In this document: positions 26,040 to 38,150 of the stretch, piece after piece
Numbering within the stretch: the first letter of the stretch is position 1
Layout of the letters: each line of letters begins with the position of its first letter
Source of the DNA: Henningerozyma blattae CBS 6284
Taxonomy: Eukaryota > Ascomycota > Saccharomycetes > Saccharomycetales > Saccharomycetaceae
Assembly: GCF_000315915.1 (NCBI RefSeq)
Contig: NC_020185.1
Coordinates: 806,001-870,000 of the forward strand
Direction of reading: 5' to 3'
DNA: 64,000 nt
The notes under the pieces: generated by a model
Told to the model about the DNA's origin: nothing
The model's input: the letters and a program-made list of their open reading frames with translations, nothing else
The model's database searches: none
Position numbers and translations under genes: made by a program

Positions 26040-27723
26040 TTATTTACCAAACATCTTCTTCCAGACCGGTTGATAATCATTAGCCATGGCATTTACGTCA
26101 TAGGTGGCATCTCTATCACTTGGAGGAACCCATGAAGCGGGTTTCCATGGCAATACACCTTCTTCCCACATGACGTTAACATCTTCCAAAACCATACCTT
26201 TAGTTTCTGGGACAAAGAAGAAGACATAGAACCAGGCAAATACTAGACAGCCCACGAAAACGTAACCATAGGCAAAGTTAATGGCACCAGTGATGAAAGG
26301 AGTGAAGAAACCGATACAGAAGTTCCACATTTGGTTGGAAACAATAGCTAAAGCCATACCCTTGGCCTTGACCTTCAATGGGAAAGATTCAGAGATAATG
26401 ACGAAAGCAACTGGAGCCCAGGAAGTAGCGAAACAAAATAAGAAGAAACAACTGAAAACAATCATACAGTTACCGGCACCTTGAGATGTAATACCAGCCT
26501 TCTTACCTTTTGGCCATAATCTAGAAACACCAACTGAAGCAAAGACAACCATACAGCAAGTCATACCAGCAGCACCCCATAGCAAACAAGCTCTTCTACC
26601 AAATCTATCAACCAAGTATAGGGCAACAAAAGTTGAAAAGAAATTAACAACACCGAATATAATGGCAGTTTCATAACCATCTTCTAAACCGACAGCTTTG
26701 AAGATAATTGTACCGTAGTAGAAAAAATAGTTACAACCTGTCAATTGTTGTAAAGCTAGTAACATAATACCATTAATAACTCTTTGTAAAATCTTGTGTT
26801 TAGTATCCAATAAATCACCCCAAGTGGCTTCATCTTCTGCTCTTTCTCTATCAATGGCAGCTTGGATTTCATCAGCTTCCATAATGACAGCTGGGTCATC
26901 TGGAGAAACCTTGTTGGACTTGGCAATAGAACGTTTACCATCTTTATATCTACCTTTTTCAATCAAAAATCTTGGAGATTCTGGGACGAATAACATAGCG
27001 CCAACTAAAAATAAACACCAAGCAAATTGTAAACCTAATGGAACTCTCCATTGGCGAGAATCATCATATCTCTTAGTACCATAATTGGAACCGTAACCCA
27101 AGAGGATACCTAAAGTGATCATCAATTGGTAACAAGAAACCATGGCACCTCTCATATGTTTTGGAGAAACTTCAGAAATCAACATAGGAGACAAAATGGC
27201 AATCAAACCACAACCTAGACCAGCAACAATTCTACCAATCATATATTGGTACCAAGCCTTAACAGAGACAATTTGAATAACAGTACCAACAATAAAGATT
27301 ATAGAAGCAACAATAATACCAAAACGACGGCCATACATATCACCAATTCTACCTAAGAAGAAACAATCAATGGCTTGACCAACATTGAACATGGAAGTCA
27401 ATAAACCAGTTCTAACCTTGGACAAATAACGCTTACCAGAACCACTGGTAGAACCAAATCTAGCTAAGAAATCAGTATGAGATTCGAAACCACCAATGGT
27501 ACCAGAAGCCCAACCAGAAATGTAACCACCAAAGGCCACCATAACACACATAATACACACAGATATGTATGCAGAGGCAGGTTTCTTGGGAACATCTATC
27601 ACTGTAATTTTGTTTTAAGTCTTCTTCTTTATTAGAAGCGATTGAACGAATATCAGCCTCATCTACTTGTGAATCTGTAAATTCATTCTCGATCTCTGTA
27701 TGCTGTGAATCAACTTCAGGCAT
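26040..27723 (-). pseudogene. HXT: Frameshifted hexose transporter, HXT family (gene 6, group A)
   Basis: The family-type start is the ATG at 27723 (MPEVDSQ), and an acidic tail runs in that frame to about 27604. The body from [11 protein letters not shown] onward (27602 to the stop at 26040) is in another frame, so one extra base or two missing bases separate them. The body alone has no ATG until TM1. The body has all helices and PESPR, PETKG and [13 protein letters not shown], but several family-constant residues are changed: GWASGTIGG in TM1 (GCT for the GAT codon at 27507-27509), QAIDCFF for QAIGCFF in TM2, GYGSNYG in TM5 and ANDYQP near the end. Together these suggest relaxed constraint. 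A sequencing error at the frameshift is the alternative, but it would not explain the substitutions. Confidence 0.85.
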
Positions 27724-30247
27724 TTTTAATGGAACAGTTTAGTCCTATGAGTATACTTGTAGTGTTAATTTTATATCTAAAAATCTAACACTAATAAATG
27801 TTGTCGATGTAGTTCTAGAATTGAACTAAAGAATATAAAATGGAGGATATTGAAACAATTTTTTTTTCATTCAAACACATTGGATATTTATACCAATATT
27901 TTACCTATCAAAATTCATAGCTCTCAAAGTTAACCCCACTTTTCAAGTATAGAACTTTCTCCCCATGTTTTTCCCCCAGGTATCAAACAATTGTAGTACC
28001 CAATAGCACTGCTGTAAGAAATTATTTATTTGCTGAAAATAATTTCTAGATAAAGACTCCCTCTTTTAGAATTGCTCAAATAAATGAATATTATTCTAGC
28101 ACACAGTATATTATTTACGTTCTACAAGAAGCAACTAAATTTTGAAAAAAAAGAAGTCTATGAATGCTCTTCTAACTATTATCAATAACGCATTCCAATA
28201 AAAAACAGTAGGATCCGTCAAATTCCTTAATATTGTAACTTTTATGAAGTAGTACCTTCCTAATAATATGCCAGAACATCGACTTTTCAGCAAATTTAAA
28301 GCAATAGAAGTGCAGTATTTCTTATCTAGGTATTGTAAAAATCTACTAGAAAAAGATATTTTGATATCGAACCTAAAAAAACTGAATAATAACCTACCAG
28401 TTCTTTATATTATGAACTTGTGCAGCTTTTTTGCGTTTTTTTCTCTGTTTAAAATAATCAATCCTGAACTTTTCTTCTTTTCGTTTCCACTTATGTTAGG
28501 CTAGCCTGTGCGGCTAATTGATGGGAACCCTAAGATTCGACCGTGGTAATGGGAGTTAAAATAAAATAGATCCATTCGGGTAAGGTACACATTCTCAGCC
28601 GCTTAGATATTTTTATTGACGCACCTACAGCCACAGTAATTCTAGAATGAATTTCACATCACTAAAAGTAGTAAAGCATACCGTGGAAGACTAAATAGAC
28701 ACTCCACATAAATTGCTATAAACTCCTGTGTAGCACTTGTAGTGATACTGATTCTAACTACTTTTCTTTCTGCATTATCAACACTCTCTACAAATTCTTT
28801 TACCCAAGAATTTTCTGTATAATACAATGATAAGTTTTGCTGGCGCATTAAACATTCGAACAACCGATTCTCAGAAAACACTGTAGAATGTGGGGCAACT
28901 GGGAGTTTTTTCGCGTTCTACTATCCGAAAGTACAGGATTTTTCTGACAAAGGGCAGAAATAAATCCGTTGCTAAGACGCATCCGCAAGAGAAGTGCGGA
29001 ATGAAAGACGGAGGTAGAGTGCAGCAGTTCTGTGGGGAAGTGCGGCTGATTTGGTTCTACTTAATATTGGTAAATAGATTTAACAGGTTTTCTCTGTACA
29101 AGATAACATATGTTCTACACTAGAACAATTTCCCCTAGAGATCCTAATAGCATTGTAAATTGTTAATAAATCGTCAAGGAAATTAATGCCGCATGCATAC
29201 CTTGGCACTAGAAGAATAGCAAGATTAGCTTCTGCTTCAGGAAATGCATGCTGTACCTCCACAACGGTATTTACCGACTCTATTGTTCATTGATTCCATC
29301 GGGCAATTAATTCTTGGTATTTCCTGTGGTCATTACTCTCCTAGTCACACCAGATCCTAGAAAAAAATCTGATGAACTAAAGATACGCTAAATTCAGTAT
29401 GAAAAAAAGGCATACCTCTTTTAGGCAGTTCCCATCTATAGCTCGTCTGCCATCCTTTTTATGGACTTAAAATCACTCCTTGAGAGACCCATTATCCTAT
29501 CTGTACCTTATAAGCACTAAAAATATCACTAGAGAAGTATTAATTTAGTAGTTCAAGCAATTATTTCGTGTTTTTAATCCTTAAGTAGCAAGAGACGGTT
29601 GATATAGCCTACGTAGATCTCTGTAGGAAAGTCTGGGGGTAAAAAAACATTTTGTGTTTTGATAGATGACCTTTCAAATGATGCTAGCATAATACAAAAA
29701 TATTCCTCTTTGGTACAGTAGTCCCGCTCAAGGTCTACAATCTACAAGTAAATTTTAATGCTTTTACTTATGAGCCTTTGAGCAGAAAATAATTTCTTCT
29801 CGTAAATTTCTCTTTAAATAAACAGGTTGAAATTTAAAGAAAAGAATTTTTTTTTCTTAATTTTGGAATAATTGTAAAATATTTTTCATTATTTTATAGA
29901 ATATAAATATTTTATACATTAGGATATTATAAAAATAGAGGAATACATTAAACGACTACAAATATAATTGGATTAATAGGTTAATAATTAAATTGTGAGT
30001 AAGTATATCATTAAGAGCAGAGAGCGTGTGCAAGAAATTCATTTTGAATAACTTGTAGGAGGAAAATCGAGAGAGAATAAAAAATAGTGAGTATAGTTGG
30101 TCCTGAAAAAAAGTAAAAATGAGATAGAAGGTATTAAACGTTAACGAAAAAAGAATAGGAAAAAGAAAAATTAGGACAACATCAATGGAAATAAAAAAAA
30201 ATTAATGAGATTAGTTGATTAATATCAACTCATGCAACACGAAAAGT
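27724..30247. other. Intergenic: promoter of gene 6 and 3' flank of gene 7
   Basis: 2.5 kb with no supported gene. A TATA box serves gene 6. The part from 30003 to gene 7 is one arm of a long inverted repeat with 48884-49250. A GC-richer patch at 28860-29060 has no dense motif cluster. Confidence 0.75.
27885..27892 (-). promoter_or_regulatory. TATA box of gene 6
   Basis: TATAAATA on the minus strand, about 165 bp before the ATG at 27723. It supports that ATG as the original start. Confidence 0.5.
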
Positions 30248-30369
30248 TTAATGTCTACCGAACATCTTCTTGAAGACTGGTTGATCATCGTTAGCCATGG
30301 CATCGACATCGTAGTCAGCACTTCTTTGAGATGGTGGGACCCAAGAAGCAGACTTCCATGGTAAGACAC
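30003..30369. repeat. Inverted repeat arm: 3' end and 3' flank of gene 7
   Basis: 367 bp almost identical to the reverse complement of 48884-49250. It covers the last 40 codons of gene 7 and about 245 bp of its 3' flank. Identity ends abruptly at about 30003. Confidence 0.9.
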
Positions 30370-31969
30370 CTTCTTCCCACATAACATTGACATCTTCCAA
30401 TTGTAAACCCTTGGTTTCTGGGACAAAGAAGAAAACGTAGAACCAACAGAAGACTAAACAACCTAAGAAAACGTAACCGTAGTAGAAATCAATGGCACCA
30501 GTGATGAATGGAGTGAAGAAACCAATACAGAAGTTCCACATTTGGTTGGAAACAGTACCCAAAGCCATACCCTTGGCCTTGACTCTCAATGGGAAAGATT
30601 CAGAGATAATGACGAATGGAATTGGAGCCCATGAAGTGGCAAAACAGAAGATGAAGAAACAAGAGAAGACAATCATACAGTTACCAGCACCCTTGGATGA
30701 AACACCGGCATCTTTACCATCTGGCCATAATCTAGTAACACCAACTGAAGCAAAAACACACATACAACAGATCATACCAGCGGCACCGAATAACAAACAG
30801 GTTCTTCTACCAAACTTATCAACGACAGACAAGGCAACAAAGGTAGAAACGAAGTTAACAACACCAAAAACAATAGCAGCTTGGAAACCATCTTCTAAAC
30901 CAACAGACTTGAAAACAGTAGTACCATAGTAGAAGAAATAGTTAGCACCAGTCAATTGTTGTAAACCTAAGACAGCAACACCCATGATGACTCTTTGGAA
31001 AACCTTGTTGTGAGTTTGGAACAATTCACCCCAACCAGCTTCACCTTCAGCTCTTTCCTTTTCAACAGCAATTTGGATTTCTTCAACTTCAGAAATAACA
31101 GCTGGATCATCGACAGTTAATTTGTTGGAAGTGGCAACAGAACGCTTGGCTTCTTCTAATTTACCTTTTTCAACCAAGTATCTTGGAGATTCTGGAACAA
31201 ACATCATACCACCGACCATACATAAACACCAGGCAAATTGCAAACCTAGACCAACTCTCCATTGAGTAGAGTCAGAGTAAGTCTTGGTACCGTAGTTACA
31301 ACAATCACCCAAGAAAATACCCATGGTAATCATCAATTGGTAACAGGAAACCATAGCACCTCTCATGTCCTTTGGAGAGACTTCGGAAATCAACATAGGA
31401 GACAAGACAGCAATAACACCCATACCAATACCAGCAATAATTCTACCAATGAAGTATTGGTACCATTTGTCAATAGAAGCAATTTCAATAACAACACCAA
31501 CAACAAAGATAGCAGTGGCCATAATTAAACCTAAACGACGACCGTAGATATCACCAAGACGACCTAAAGTGACAGAACCAATAGCACAACCAACATTGAA
31601 AATGGAAACCAATAAACCAGTTCTAACCTTGGATAAGTAAGCAGTACCATCAGAGTGTCTGGAACCAAATCTTTCCAAGAAATCAGTTTGGGCAACGAAA
31701 CCACCAATAGTACCAATATCCCAACCGTTAATGAAACCACCGAAAGCAACCATAATACAGGTCAAACAAACAGTGATGTAAGCGGATTTAGGTTGCTTTG
31801 GGATTTCAATGGCTTGTGGAGTATCGTCCAAGGAGTTTTCCATGTCATCGAAATCTTGTTTCATGTCATCTTCTTTTTGGAATCTGTTGGAATGAACAGA
31901 TTCAATATCGGTATGTTCAATACCAGAGCCGCTAGAGCCCACGTCTTCGTTGTAAGCAACTTCGGACAT
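30248..31969 (-). CDS. HXT: Hexose transporter, HXT family (gene 7, group C)
   Basis: 573-residue sugar porter. An acidic tail of about 60 residues leads to [18 protein letters not shown] (Asp83). [44 protein letters not shown] (Ala about 341), SNQMWNF and PETKG follow, and the end is KKMFGRH. TM5 has FLGDCCNYG with Asp (about 221) where most members have Tyr, as in genes 4 and 12. Its first 144 codons are almost the same as the visible part of gene 8, with only two amino-acid changes plus one ambiguous base there. Its last 40 codons are the same as the gene 11 fragment. It is therefore a recent donor or acceptor in at least two exchanges. Its promoter has a TATA box, a Mig1-type box and Rgt1-type sites. 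Confidence 0.95.
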   Translation of the reverse strand: MSEVAYNEDVGSSGSGIEHTDIESVHSNRFQKEDDMKQDFDDMENSLDDTPQAIEIPKQPKSAYITVCLTCIMVAFGGFINGWDIGTIGGFVAQTDFLERFGSRHSDGTAYLSKVRTGLLVSIFNVGCAIGSVTLGRLGDIYGRRLGLIMATAIFVVGVVIEIASIDKWYQYFIGRIIAGIGMGVIAVLSPMLISEVSPKDMRGAMVSCYQLMITMGIFLGDCCNYGTKTYSDSTQWRVGLGLQFAWCLCMVGGMMFVPESPRYLVEKGKLEEAKRSVATSNKLTVDDPAVISEVEEIQIAVEKERAEGEAGWGELFQTHNKVFQRVIMGVAVLGLQQLTGANYFFYYGTTVFKSVGLEDGFQAAIVFGVVNFVSTFVALSVVDKFGRRTCLLFGAAGMICCMCVFASVGVTRLWPDGKDAGVSSKGAGNCMIVFSCFFIFCFATSWAPIPFVIISESFPLRVKAKGMALGTVSNQMWNFCIGFFTPFITGAIDFYYGYVFLGCLVFCWFYVFFFVPETKGLQLEDVNVMWEEGVLPWKSASWVPPSQRSADYDVDAMANDDQPVFKKMFGRH

Positions 31970-32192
31970 TATGAAATATTTGTTAAAATGTAATGGAGCA
32001 AAAATAAAATAAACTAACTGTGTTTATTCTTTTTAAAAAATTTATCAAATCTAAAAAAAATCTAACTGAATGTTTAATTCTAGAGAGAGAATAAGTATCG
32101 TAATATTCTAACTTGAATTGTTGATTGGTTTTTTTTATTTTATAAAAGAGAAGAGTAAGATGATAGAAGATAAAAGTTGAAATCCTGCTGGC

Positions 32193-32200
32193 CTTATATA
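32193..32200 (-). promoter_or_regulatory. TATA box of gene 7
   Basis: TATATAAG on the minus strand, about 225 bp before the ATG of gene 7. The matching position upstream of gene 8 also has a TATA box. Confidence 0.5.
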
Positions 32201-32420
32201 TTCAATTTTTTTTTCCATTCTTCAAGATTCAATACGATACAGCTGATCGATCTGTAGTCTTTACTCTATTGTCTAATGTTCAAAGGTAACCGTAGAGATG
32301 GCATTTTGACAATTGAAAAATAGTGACTGAATATGGGTGGTTGCTACACCTTTCTTCTTTGCAAAGAGACATTATCTTTGAAAAAGAAAAATATTCCCCA
32401 CATATGCCGATGGTGAAAAG

Positions 32421-32426
32421 GCGGGG
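32421..32426 (+). promoter_or_regulatory. Mig1-type box upstream of gene 7
   Basis: GCGGGG preceded by an A-rich stretch, about 455 bp before the ATG. Gene 8 has a similar box about 510 bp before its own ATG. Confidence 0.35.
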
Positions 32427-33171
32427 GATATAGTTTTTGTTACGTTTACTTGTTATTGTTTTGCCAAAAGGTTGACAGTTATCCGTTGAACTAGAAAATT
32501 TTTTGCAGTTGTACAGTGGTAATACAGTACTAAATTAAGTAAAGAATTCAAATTCTTAATCAGGTGTGTTAGAACCATGTAGCTATTGTAAGGCTGAGTT
32601 TTCCCCACAGCACTATTTTAGGTGAACCTTTTTTCGTATTGCTATGAAGAACAGCTTTTAAAAAAAGTATTTAAGAAAAAAAGCATCAAAAAAAGAATTT
32701 TTAGTTTGTCATTGGACATTTCAAGAATAAGTTAAGTTTTTCGGGAACACATGTCGTCTCGGAGCAATTTCCTAACTCGGAAGGCAAGCTGGAACAATTG
32801 GCGTGGTCCATCATATTCATCGGCACGTTAATCCCGTAGCGATAAGAAACGTAAATTGCTTTTTTTTCCCACCAGACGAACTTTTTTTTTCCCTGTCAAA
32901 TTCTTGTTTCGAGATATTTCTAATTTATTGGATAGCCTAATTGGGAATGGTACAAATACTACATCATCAAAGGCACCATTTTGAGGAAACAAGGTCCTCG
33001 AACTCCAGCTTATCCCGAAAATGTTGTCATTCATAAAAATAGAAATTCCAGGGAATAAATGTTTCATCTGTCCTAGAAGACGTCGTAGCTGATTAACGTT
33101 TCGTGGACCCTAGTTCAAAGAGGGGTTCACTTACAGGCAATTTTGACCCCACTTTCCTCATTTGTGTATTG

Positions 33172-33412
33172 CCTGTCGGATGACAGTTCCCCGGATCATT
33201 CCAAAATTGGAAGTGCAAACGAGAGTGGTGGAGGGTTGAAGGGATAGGGTGTCCGGCGGGTTGTGTCCGGCGGGTACCCTATCCTGTCGGACACTAGGAC
33301 CCGTAAAATTTATTTTATTTTTTTTATATTTTTAGCTGGAGCCCTGAAATCGGAGTTGATTCACAGGACATGTTGAGAGAATTCGATTTGTCCTCGTTCT
33401 TTTTTAGATTTG
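33172..33412. repeat. Promoter block shared by genes 7 and 8 (gene 7 copy)
   Basis: This block lies about 1.2-1.45 kb upstream of gene 7 and is recognisably homologous, in the same orientation, to 37907-38150 upstream of gene 8. It has CGGATGA at 33177 and CGGATCA at 33192, and ends in a conserved stretch with two copies of GATTTGTCC. The central part, 33242-33284, is inverted relative to the gene 8 copy. Confidence 0.7.
33242..33284. repeat. Short inverted-repeat-bounded GC segment, flipped relative to gene 8
   Basis: Arms GGATAGGGT (33242-33250) and ACCCTATCC (33276-33284) enclose two direct copies of TGTCCGGCGGG. In the gene 8 promoter (37981-38022) the matching segment reads as the reverse complement, with CCCGCCGGACA and CCCGTCGGACA. 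The outer flanks keep the same orientation. Confidence 0.65.
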
Positions 33413-35920
33413 TCCTTACTTTTGGCTTATTTTTATTTTTGGAAGTCATTTCAGCCACATAAGGGTATGGCTATTGTCCCTTTTAGAGTTTGTTTTTTAT
33501 GACTTTGTTTCTTCTATTGGATTTGGAAGTAAGCATTCTTAAGTTGGTTAGAACACCGGCACTATTTCCCTATTTGGGTAACTCCAGAAATTACTTTTTC
33601 AATGGCTAGCCAAATGAATATAGTATAGTATGGTGAAAGATTTAGTGGTTTGACTAGTATCATAAGTTGTTTTTTTACAATTCTTCATCTCTTCTTTTTT
33701 GGTTTGGTTTGGATTATGGTTCAATTAACAATGATTTCTTGTTACAGTATTGTTTAGATTTAAAATTTGAAAGCCAGTTTGACATTTTCCAAAATGCAAC
33801 TTTATCATGCAAGACAATGCTCAGATATTCATGTAGGCAAAAAAATGGCCTGTGTCTAATTTATTTTCATTGAGAATCTCGAAGCCTTTCTTGGTATCTT
33901 GTAAAAATATTTAGATAGTATGGCCAGGTTTTCCATTTTTAACCAGAAACCTATGAGATTTCTTGTCCAGCTGGATTGTTTTTGCTTTGTTTTTGTTTTT
34001 TGGAGTCTACCAAATTGAGGTATATACTAAGTTAGTACTATGTCTTTTCCTGCAATTTTGATATTACTTTTTGTTCATCATTCCGCGGAGTGCATTCTTC
34101 CGACAGTAATATATATGAAAGAAATATAACAATGTGGGGAAAGGAAGGTTCTTTAGTAAAAGATGTGTTGAATGGCAATTCTTGTCACTTTGTTCATTCT
34201 GTATTAAGGAAAGGGGGGAAGTCATCCGTAGTAGTCTTATTGAATACTCTTGAATCTCGAAATATAGCGTGAATGATTTCGTTGACTCGAATGTTGTTCT
34301 TTTATTGTTTTTAAAAATTATCAAGAATTCTTGGATATAAATCATTACAACAATGTAAGAATTGGAATTATGCTAGAATTCCTTCATACTAGAGTGATAT
34401 TTTTCATTGTTAGTATAGAAGACTATTTTTTTACTATAGTAGTCATTCCAGAGTTCATGAAATAATACAATATTCTTGTTGCGAAATTCATACTATACAG
34501 AATTTAAAAACATCTGATTATAAATTCTTTCTTAAAATTTGTAAATATGTAACTTATATCCATAGCTCAAATTATATACCCATTCTTGTATTTCGAAGAT
34601 TAATCGCGTAATCACGTTCCTATAATTTTTCTCAAATATCACCTTGATACGTAATATTTTACGTCCAATAATTATATTTTTCTTTTTTATTTGTTTATAT
34701 GTATTATTTTTTTTTAAGATATTGATGAAGTGACGGATAGTAAATTAGAAAAATTTTAAAATTAAAAACTAATTAAAATGTATAAAATTATTCCACAATA
34801 TAAATTTTTAGTGTTACTCACTTGTGTTTGTACTGTTCAAAATACTAGTGTTCATATATTAATATCTCAGAAAAGTAATAGTTATTATAGCCAAACACAA
34901 ACCAACAAACAAACTCCTCCTCCTTTTTAGGAAGAATGTAGCTTGAGTAGGAAATTTGGTCATCACTTATTATTCAAGAAAATCATTACACTTCTTAATA
35001 AATCTTTGAATTTATGATTCTAAACCTACGACAAATTTGCTAAAAATTTTTCTTCAATATCATTCTTTAATAATTTATCGTATTATGGGACATTCTTAAT
35101 ATCACTACCTGAGTATTCCAGATTATTACATTGGCTAAACATTTGCATAGTCGTATGTATAAAGGTATTATAGAAAAATTATAAGAATTTAATTATTTAT
35201 ATGGTTACAATTGTGCCTTGTATATAAAAAGATTTTGATCCTTGCTCTGATATTAATACATATTGAAATTCAAGATTTATTATTTTTCCTACTAGGAGAT
35301 TAATTAGTATCCAAATCATACAATGAGTTTAGTTCGTAAAAGAAGATAGTAAATATATTCTTTCTGTAGTTTGTATAACTGTTAATCCAAATAACTTCTA
35401 CCTGGATATATCTTAGAAAATTTTTTATATTATATAGTATTGTGAATTTTCTTTTGTAGATAACATTACTAGTTAAGTATATGGATAGATTCTCTGTAGT
35501 TCCTGGAAATTTCAGTCTCATATTGTATGGTCTTAATTGATAATTCAATGATAATATAAAGGATATCTAATTTTGTAAGCTCTGGTGCACTTTGTTATTA
35601 TTCAATTTTTATTAGGTAAACTAGCTACAGATGAACCTTTTTTTTAAGTTTGCAGAAAGAAATTACAAGTCCATCTTATACCACGATTAAATATCTTATT
35701 ATTAAGAATAACAACTCGTAAATCAGTATATACACATTTCGGAACGTCCACAATGCATAAGTAGCCAAATATGTATTTATATTGAAAATATAGATAGATA
35801 TTTGATGGAAATCTATGTTTGGTTATTAGATAAGTAGTAAAATAATAAGCATTATAAGGAATCTAAGTAAATAGGTAAATAGGTAAATACGTAACTAGTA
35901 GAAACTTTGTAGAAACATCT

Positions 35921-36117
35921 GAGTACCAGGCGTTTAAATGTGGAAAGGCGTAGAAATAAAAATAGAAATCATTTAAAGTTCTATACATATTATTCAATTA
36001 GGTTGTTATATATATATATAATATCGTAAATATTAGGAGCAATAGGAAATGTCATTAAAAAGATATAAATGTATAAAAGGGGGGAAACTCCAAAGGACTG
36101 GCTGGAAGAGTAACAAA
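35921..36117. repeat. Copy of the gene 9 3' flank, next to gap 1
   Basis: Nearly identical and in the same orientation to 39297-39495, which lies 190-388 bp beyond the gene 9 stop codon. It runs straight into the N-run. Confidence 0.9.
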
Positions 36118-36217
36118 NNNNNNNNNNNNNNNNNNNNNNNNNNNNNNNNNNNNNNNNNNNNNNNNNNNNNNNNNNNNNNNNNNNNNNNNNNNNNNNNNNN
36201 NNNNNNNNNNNNNNNNN
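36118..36217. other. Assembly gap 1 (100 N), placeholder length
   Basis: Exactly 100 N, a usual placeholder. The left side is a gene 9-type 3' flank and the right side is the 5' part of gene 8. By comparison with genes 7 and 9 about 1.3 kb of coding sequence and 190 bp of 3' flank should lie here, so the true gap is likely near 1.5 kb. Confidence 0.9.
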
Positions 36218-36649
36218 ACGACCGTAGATATCACCAAGACGACCTAAAGTGACAGAACCAANAGCACAACCAACATTGAAAATGGAAACCAATAAACCAG
36301 TTCTAACCTTGGATAAGTAAGCAGTACCATCAGAGTGTCTGGAACCAAATCTTTCCAAGAAATCAGTTTGGGCAACGAAACCACCAATAGTACCAATATC
36401 CCAACCGTTAATGAAACCACCGAAAGCAACCATAATACAGGTCAAACAAACAGTGATGTAAGCGGATTTAGGTTGCTTTGGGATTTCAATGGCTTGTGGA
36501 GCATCGTCCAAGGAGTTTTCCATGTCATCGAAATCTTGTTTCATGTCATCTTCTTTTTGGAATCTGTTGGAATGAACAGATTCAATATCGGTATGTTCAA
36601 TACCAGAGCCGCTAGAGCCCACGTCTTCGTTGTAAGCAACTTCAGCCAT
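36218..36649 (-). CDS. HXT: Hexose transporter, HXT family, 5' part only (gene 8, group C)
   Basis: The first 144 codons of a sugar porter, cut by the gap after GRLGDIYGR. It starts at the ATG at 36649 (MAEVAYN) and runs through the acidic tail and [18 protein letters not shown] in TM1. It differs from gene 7 by only Ser2 to Ala and Thr50 to Ala, plus an ambiguous base at 36262. The promoter, by contrast, has clearly diverged from that of gene 7. The rest of the protein is hidden, so whether the gene is intact cannot be told. The left flank of the gap resembles gene 9, which hints at a chimeric gene or a wrong join. Confidence 0.9.
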
Positions 36650-36880
36650 TATTGGAATAATAGTCGAAATGTGATGGATAGAGAAAGGAGTATAGAAATA
36701 AACTGTATGTTTATTTATTCAAAATTTATCAAATCTAATAAAGTCTAGTAGTAACTTCAATTCTAGAGAGAATAAGGATATGATATTCTAACTTGAATTG
36801 TTGTTGATTGGTTTTTATTGGATATGAATTAAAGAATAGATGGAAAGCAATAAATCTAAACTGTGTGATTCTGCAATGGC

Positions 36881-36888
36881 CTTTTATA
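36881..36888 (-). promoter_or_regulatory. TATA box of gene 8
   Basis: TATAAAAG on the minus strand, about 235 bp before the ATG, at a spacing like that of gene 7. Confidence 0.5.
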
Positions 36889-37155
36889 TGAAAAAAAATT
36901 AGTTTCTTTTTTTTTCATTGTTAAAGACAATATAGTTTCATAGATCTGGGGTATTAATCTCTGCCATAGAGGCAACCGTGGCGATGCCCTTGCCTTTCTC
37001 CATAGATATCTTGTTTACGATAAGAATAGTAGTATGCGTGATTTTTTACCAGCGTATTGTCTAACTGCTTGTTACACATTTCTTCTTCTCATAATGATTT
37101 AGCATTTTTTTTCATGTGGGGATGAAAAATTTATCCCTAGATGGATAAAACAATT

Positions 37156-37161
37156 GCGGGG
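37156..37161 (+). promoter_or_regulatory. Mig1-type box upstream of gene 8
   Basis: GCGGGG about 510 bp before the ATG of gene 8, comparable in position to the box of gene 7. Confidence 0.35.
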
Positions 37162-37906
37162 CAGGTGACTTATTATTGTTGGTTCACAGTGTACAAAATA
37201 TAGTGCTATTCCCCTGCAAGTACACTTAGTGAGTTCTGCTTGACTTTACTTTTTTTTTTGCTGTGAAATTAATGTGGGGATTACTAAAGTAGTCTCAAGA
37301 CTGAAAAATTTAACTAAAAGTTTACACAGAAAGGCTGATGTAACTTTTCCCCACACATTACTTTTTTTTCAAAAAAGAAAGTAAAAAACTTGATATTAGT
37401 GAAGCTTAAACCATAATCAGCAATAAAAAACGGTTCTTTTTGTCATTGGACAAAAATGGCCAACGCGGTGGCTGTAGGCCAATTGAGATACAGAGGGGTT
37501 GTTACCCAATTGGGGCTTGTATCATTTGTCCTTGTATAAGAATCTTACGAATATCGAGATTCCAACAGCTTAATAGTAGGATAGGACTTTCTCGAAAGAA
37601 ATTACGTGTTTCCATAATTAGTACTAATACTTGTTACACATCATTCTAACGGAGATATTTTCTTTTTCTACTCGAGAATACTGTCTTTCCGTTTTGGGTC
37701 CAAGAAAACGCGTACAAATTGTGCCATCACCAAGTTTGGTAACTAAATAGGAACGGACAAACAAGATCGACACTTAAAGTGGAAATTCAGGGCTAAACTA
37801 TATCATGACATTTACTGGCTCGATGTCGTCACAGATCTCCTCGATGGCAGGGCCTTGATTGCCTTAAAAAGGGCAAAAAGATGGGTATTTTCCTCATCTG
37901 GACTTG

Positions 37907-38150
37907 CCTTTGTCGGATGACAGTTCCCCGAATATGTTTCCAAAAAGGAAATTTAAACAAGAAATGTCGGAGGGTGAAAGGGATAGGGAACCCGCCGGAC
38001 AGTACCCGTCGGACATCCTATACTACCGGACAATAGAGCACGTAGTTCTATTTTTTATTTTTTTTCATAGGGGTCCTGAAAGTGGGGCTGATTTACAGGA
38101 TTTTTGTTACGACAATCCGATTTGTCCCCATTCTATTAGATTTGTCCTTG
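37907..38150. repeat. Promoter block shared by genes 7 and 8 (gene 8 copy)
   Basis: Diverged homologue of 33172-33412. It has CGGATGA at 37914 and CGGACAA at 38027, both Rgt1-type. The inner GC segment at 37981-38022 has the opposite orientation to the gene 7 copy. Confidence 0.7.

Larger units (their letters stand above)
31970..35920. other. Intergenic: promoter of gene 7 and AT-rich spacer
   Basis: About 4 kb. The first 1.45 kb (to about 33420) is promoter-like and has diverged homology to the region upstream of gene 8. From 33430 to 35920 the sequence is AT-rich, with no gene, RNA or repeat that I can recognise. Confidence 0.75.

Noticed and set aside
28525..28545. AGATTCGACC resembling a tRNA T-arm
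   Set aside because: No acceptor or anticodon stems could be paired around it.
30492..30929. Long frames opposite to the HXT genes (also 54678-55115 and similar)
   Set aside because: These are antisense shadows of conserved transporter codons, and they recur at the same place in every paralogue.
35990..36252. Frames running through the N-run at gap 1 and, likewise, at gap 2
   Set aside because: Translation across N is meaningless. Only the parts outside the gaps were annotated.
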